Positions 6,199-7,174 of a stretch of DNA of 7,174 bases are shown in pieces. The position numbers and the translations under genes were made by a program. How positions within the stretch are numbered: the first letter of the stretch is position 1; each line of letters starts with the position of its first letter. A model generated the notes under the pieces. That model ran no database searches. It saw nothing but the letters and a program-made list of their open reading frames with translations, and was not told where the DNA came from. The DNA comes from Methanothrix sp. (GTDB lineage Archaea; Halobacteriota; Methanosarcinia; Methanotrichales; Methanotrichaceae): positions 1 through 7,174 of the forward strand of contig JAQVZT010000133.1 of NCBI GenBank assembly GCA_028708055.1, in the 5' to 3' direction.

Positions 6199-6442
6199 CC
6201 GGCACCGGCTCCAATGAAACGTTTATGCCATAGCCGTCGATCACAGGGATTGTATGTCCCAGGCGCAGACCCAATGCCACCCAGCCTTCAATGGCACCAA
6301 TTAGGTCATCCCGGCATTCTTCGATTGTATCTCCTACGGCAATGACGCCCCGGAGACCTTCTACGGTAGCCATGTATGTGTCGTCTTCCAGGACTTCGTA
6401 TTTGGCATGCCTCAAGGCCGCTTGAATGTATTCTGCAAACAT
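6188..6442 (-). CDS. hicB: HicB-family antitoxin (module 2)
   Basis: An 84-residue HicB-like protein: an N-terminal helix (MFAEYIQAALRHAKYEVL), then DDTYMATVEGLRGVIAVGDTIEECRDDLIGAIEGWVALGLRLGHTIPVIDG, the HicB core of strand, turn and amphipathic helix, and a short tail. It is expected to bind and inhibit HicA2, encoded directly downstream. The ATG at 6442 is chosen because the core begins there; the frame stays open upstream to about 6694 but would then run through the GC-rich repeat and yield low-complexity sequence. A weak AT-rich element (GTTAAATC) about 30 nt before this ATG could serve as TATA box. Length and layout are normal for the family. Confidence 0.9.
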   Translation of the reverse strand: MFAEYIQAALRHAKYEVLEDDTYMATVEGLRGVIAVGDTIEECRDDLIGAIEGWVALGLRLGHTIPVIDGYGINVSLEPVPVVE

Positions 6443-6520
6443 AGCATTTGGTAATGTGCACTGAAAGGATTTAACTCTTATTTCGGAATGCGACAAGTTG
6501 CTGGCAAATGCATTAGCGGG

Positions 6521-6595
6521 TACCCCACGAGCGGGACCGCTCGCGCGCGAGTGGGCGGGGCCGACTTCGGGCTGGCAGGCGGGAGCAGGCATGCG
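6521..6595 (+). repeat. GC-rich interspersed repeat, copy C
   Basis: Contains CGCTCGCGCGC (6538-6548) and, 46 bp from its start, AGCAGGCATGC (6584-6594), both identical to copy A. It can form a different hairpin from copies A and B: GAGCGG (6529-6534) with CCGCTC (6537-6542). It lies in the divergent gap between hicB2 and the DUF433 gene, about 80 bp before each start; the remainder of that gap holds their promoters and nothing else visible. Confidence 0.75.
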
Positions 6596-6646
6596 ATCGG
6601 GAGCCGGTCGCTCGATGCAGCCTCTCAGTTGCCCTCTGCCCGCAGA

Positions 6647-6655
6647 AAATATATC
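6647..6655 (+). promoter_or_regulatory. TATA box of the DUF433 gene
   Basis: AAATATATC is centred 29 nt before the ATG at 6680, again predicting a leaderless mRNA with no Shine-Dalgarno. Confidence 0.5.
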
Positions 6656-6679
6656 ATAATAGTCTGCATAATATGATCT

Positions 6680-6943
6680 ATGATCAATTGGCAAGACCGC
6701 ATATCTCTGGACCCCAAAATCCTAGCGGGAAAACCCATAGTAAAAGGCACGCGCCTGGCGGTTGAATTCGTCATTGACCTCCTAGCTAATGGCTGGAAAG
6801 AGTCCGAGATACTCCAGAACTACCCTAAATTAACTCCCGAAGATATTCAGGCCTGCCTTTGCTACGCCAGCTCCTTGATGAAATCGGAACGTGTCTATCC
6901 CAATACCATTTTGCAGGATGGCATTAATGCGGCTTCTAGCTGA
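6680..6943 (+). CDS. DUF433 domain protein, putative antitoxin
   Basis: An 87-residue protein with the DUF433 hallmark: ISLDPKILAGKPIVKGTRLAVEFVIDLLANGWKESEILQNYPKLTPEDIQACLCYA (about 8-63), a compact helix-turn-helix-like domain with the conserved GKPxIxGTR (17-25). The tail after SERVYP runs somewhat longer than usual (…NTILQDGINAASS) and overlaps the next gene. DUF433 proteins are commonly encoded directly before DUF5615 PIN-like proteins and are regarded as the antitoxin and likely autoregulator of that pair; that role is known from family context, not shown here. The gene overlaps the DUF5615 start by 17 bp, so translation is coupled. The frame is intact while the partner is truncated. 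Confidence 0.9.
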   Translation: MINWQDRISLDPKILAGKPIVKGTRLAVEFVIDLLANGWKESEILQNYPKLTPEDIQACLCYASSLMKSERVYPNTILQDGINAASS

Positions 6944-7085
6944 CGAAAATATACCCATACTGGCCATCGAACTGTTGCGTAGAAATGGACATGATGTTCT
7001 GGCCATCGCCGTAAGCACGCCCAGTATTTGCGACGATGATGTCATGCTTATTGGCTCTTCGCTATTTCCTGTGGGTAAGGGATAA
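6927..7085 (+). pseudogene. DUF5615 PIN-like toxin, truncated by an insertion sequence
   Basis: The frame starts MRLLADENIPILAIELLRRNGHDVLAIAV, the hallmark N-terminus of DUF5615 (Mut7-C / PIN-like) proteins, with the acidic D6 and E7 of the putative nuclease site and the typical RxxGHDV helix-strand. Family members run to about 110-120 residues and carry a second acidic motif (usually T-x-D-x-D-F). Here the family-like part ends at DDDVMLI (residue 42), followed by ten unrelated residues (GSSLFPVGKG) and a stop. The change falls exactly where the insertion-sequence end GGCTCTTC begins (7053), so those ten codons come from the element. The second half of the fold and its acidic residues are missing, so no nuclease activity is expected. 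The remaining half should lie beyond the element, outside the window. Confidence 0.85.
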
Positions 7086-7174
7086 AATTTATCATAGCCA
7101 TGCATCAAATAAATTCATGTGTCAATCTCTCAAGAAGAACTGTTCAAGGTGGCTCTTGGTCTTGAAGAACCTTG
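7053..7174 (+). mobile_element. Left end of an ISL3-family-like insertion sequence (partial)
   Basis: From 7053 the sequence reads GGCTCTTCGCTATTTCCTGT, resembling the GGCTCTT-type terminal repeats I recall for ISL3-family elements. It starts precisely where the DUF5615 gene loses similarity and is followed by a transposase-like N-terminus. ISL3 elements usually duplicate 8 bp of target; the candidate copy here is TGCTTATT (7045-7052). A near-perfect palindrome (GATAAA, one base, TTTATC; 7081-7093) lies inside, about 30 nt before the transposase start, and may act as its promoter. Only the left end is visible. Confidence 0.65.
7119..7174 (+). CDS. Transposase N-terminus, ISL3-like (partial at right edge)
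   Basis: From a GTG at 7119 the frame reads MSISQEELFKVALGLEEPW and runs off the window. The pattern ELFxxALGLxxPW is what I know from the start of ISL3-family (DDE) transposases, which cut and paste the element using a zinc-ribbon DNA-binding region and a DDE catalytic core; none of that core is visible. An ATG two bases earlier opens a different frame (MCQSLKKNC…) that looks less like protein. No Shine-Dalgarno is seen. The family call depends on 18 residues plus the adjacent element end. Confidence 0.55.
   Translation, partial: MSISQEELFKVALGLEEP

Noticed and set aside
6443..6694. Upstream extension of hicB2 to a 168-residue protein
   Set aside because: The extra part translates the GC-rich repeat and the promoter of the divergent DUF433 gene; the HicB core starts at 6442.

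Overview
The window looks archaeal, most likely a methanogen of the Methanosarcinales and perhaps Methanothrix. The reasons are heavy use of AGG/AGA and ATA codons, promoter-like TATA boxes 27-30 nt before start codons without a ribosome-binding site (leaderless style), a TrkH/TrkA pair, and a small exported protein of a kind I associate with this group. The genus is inference; no marker gene is present.

Region 1 (89-2966, minus strand) is ordinary: a two-gene operon for potassium uptake, trkH then trkA, with one base between them. The trkA Shine-Dalgarno lies inside the last codons of trkH. TrkH is the membrane channel subunit and TrkA the cytoplasmic nucleotide-binding regulator. Region 2 (2967-3890) has no convincing gene but carries several inverted repeats, including two that cannot form together in the presumed trkH leader. 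Region 3 (3891-4169) is a 92-residue protein with a signal peptide and its own TATA box. Region 4 (4170-5284) is mostly gene-free. It holds what looks like a decayed minus-strand gene pair (4197-4693) and an AT-rich imperfect inverted repeat (4807-4942).

Region 5 (5127-7174) is the accessory part: three toxin-antitoxin (TA) modules within about 2 kb. hicB-hicA number 1 (plus strand) has a toxin broken by an in-frame TGA. hicB-hicA number 2 (minus strand) looks intact. A DUF433 antitoxin is followed by a DUF5615 PIN-like toxin cut off after residue 42, where a sequence resembling the left end of an ISL3-family insertion sequence begins; the start of its transposase runs off the right edge. All three antitoxins are intact and two of three toxins are dead.

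A GC-rich repeat of about 75 bp occurs three times in the same orientation (about 5128-5201, 5758-5832, 6521-6595), bracketing the two hic modules and lying just before the third. The two conserved blocks of the repeat keep the same spacing (45, 45 and 46 bp), so the copies are homologous, yet their potential hairpins differ. This repeat-module-repeat-module-repeat layout, which resembles a cassette array without a visible recombinase, is the most interesting feature of the window.
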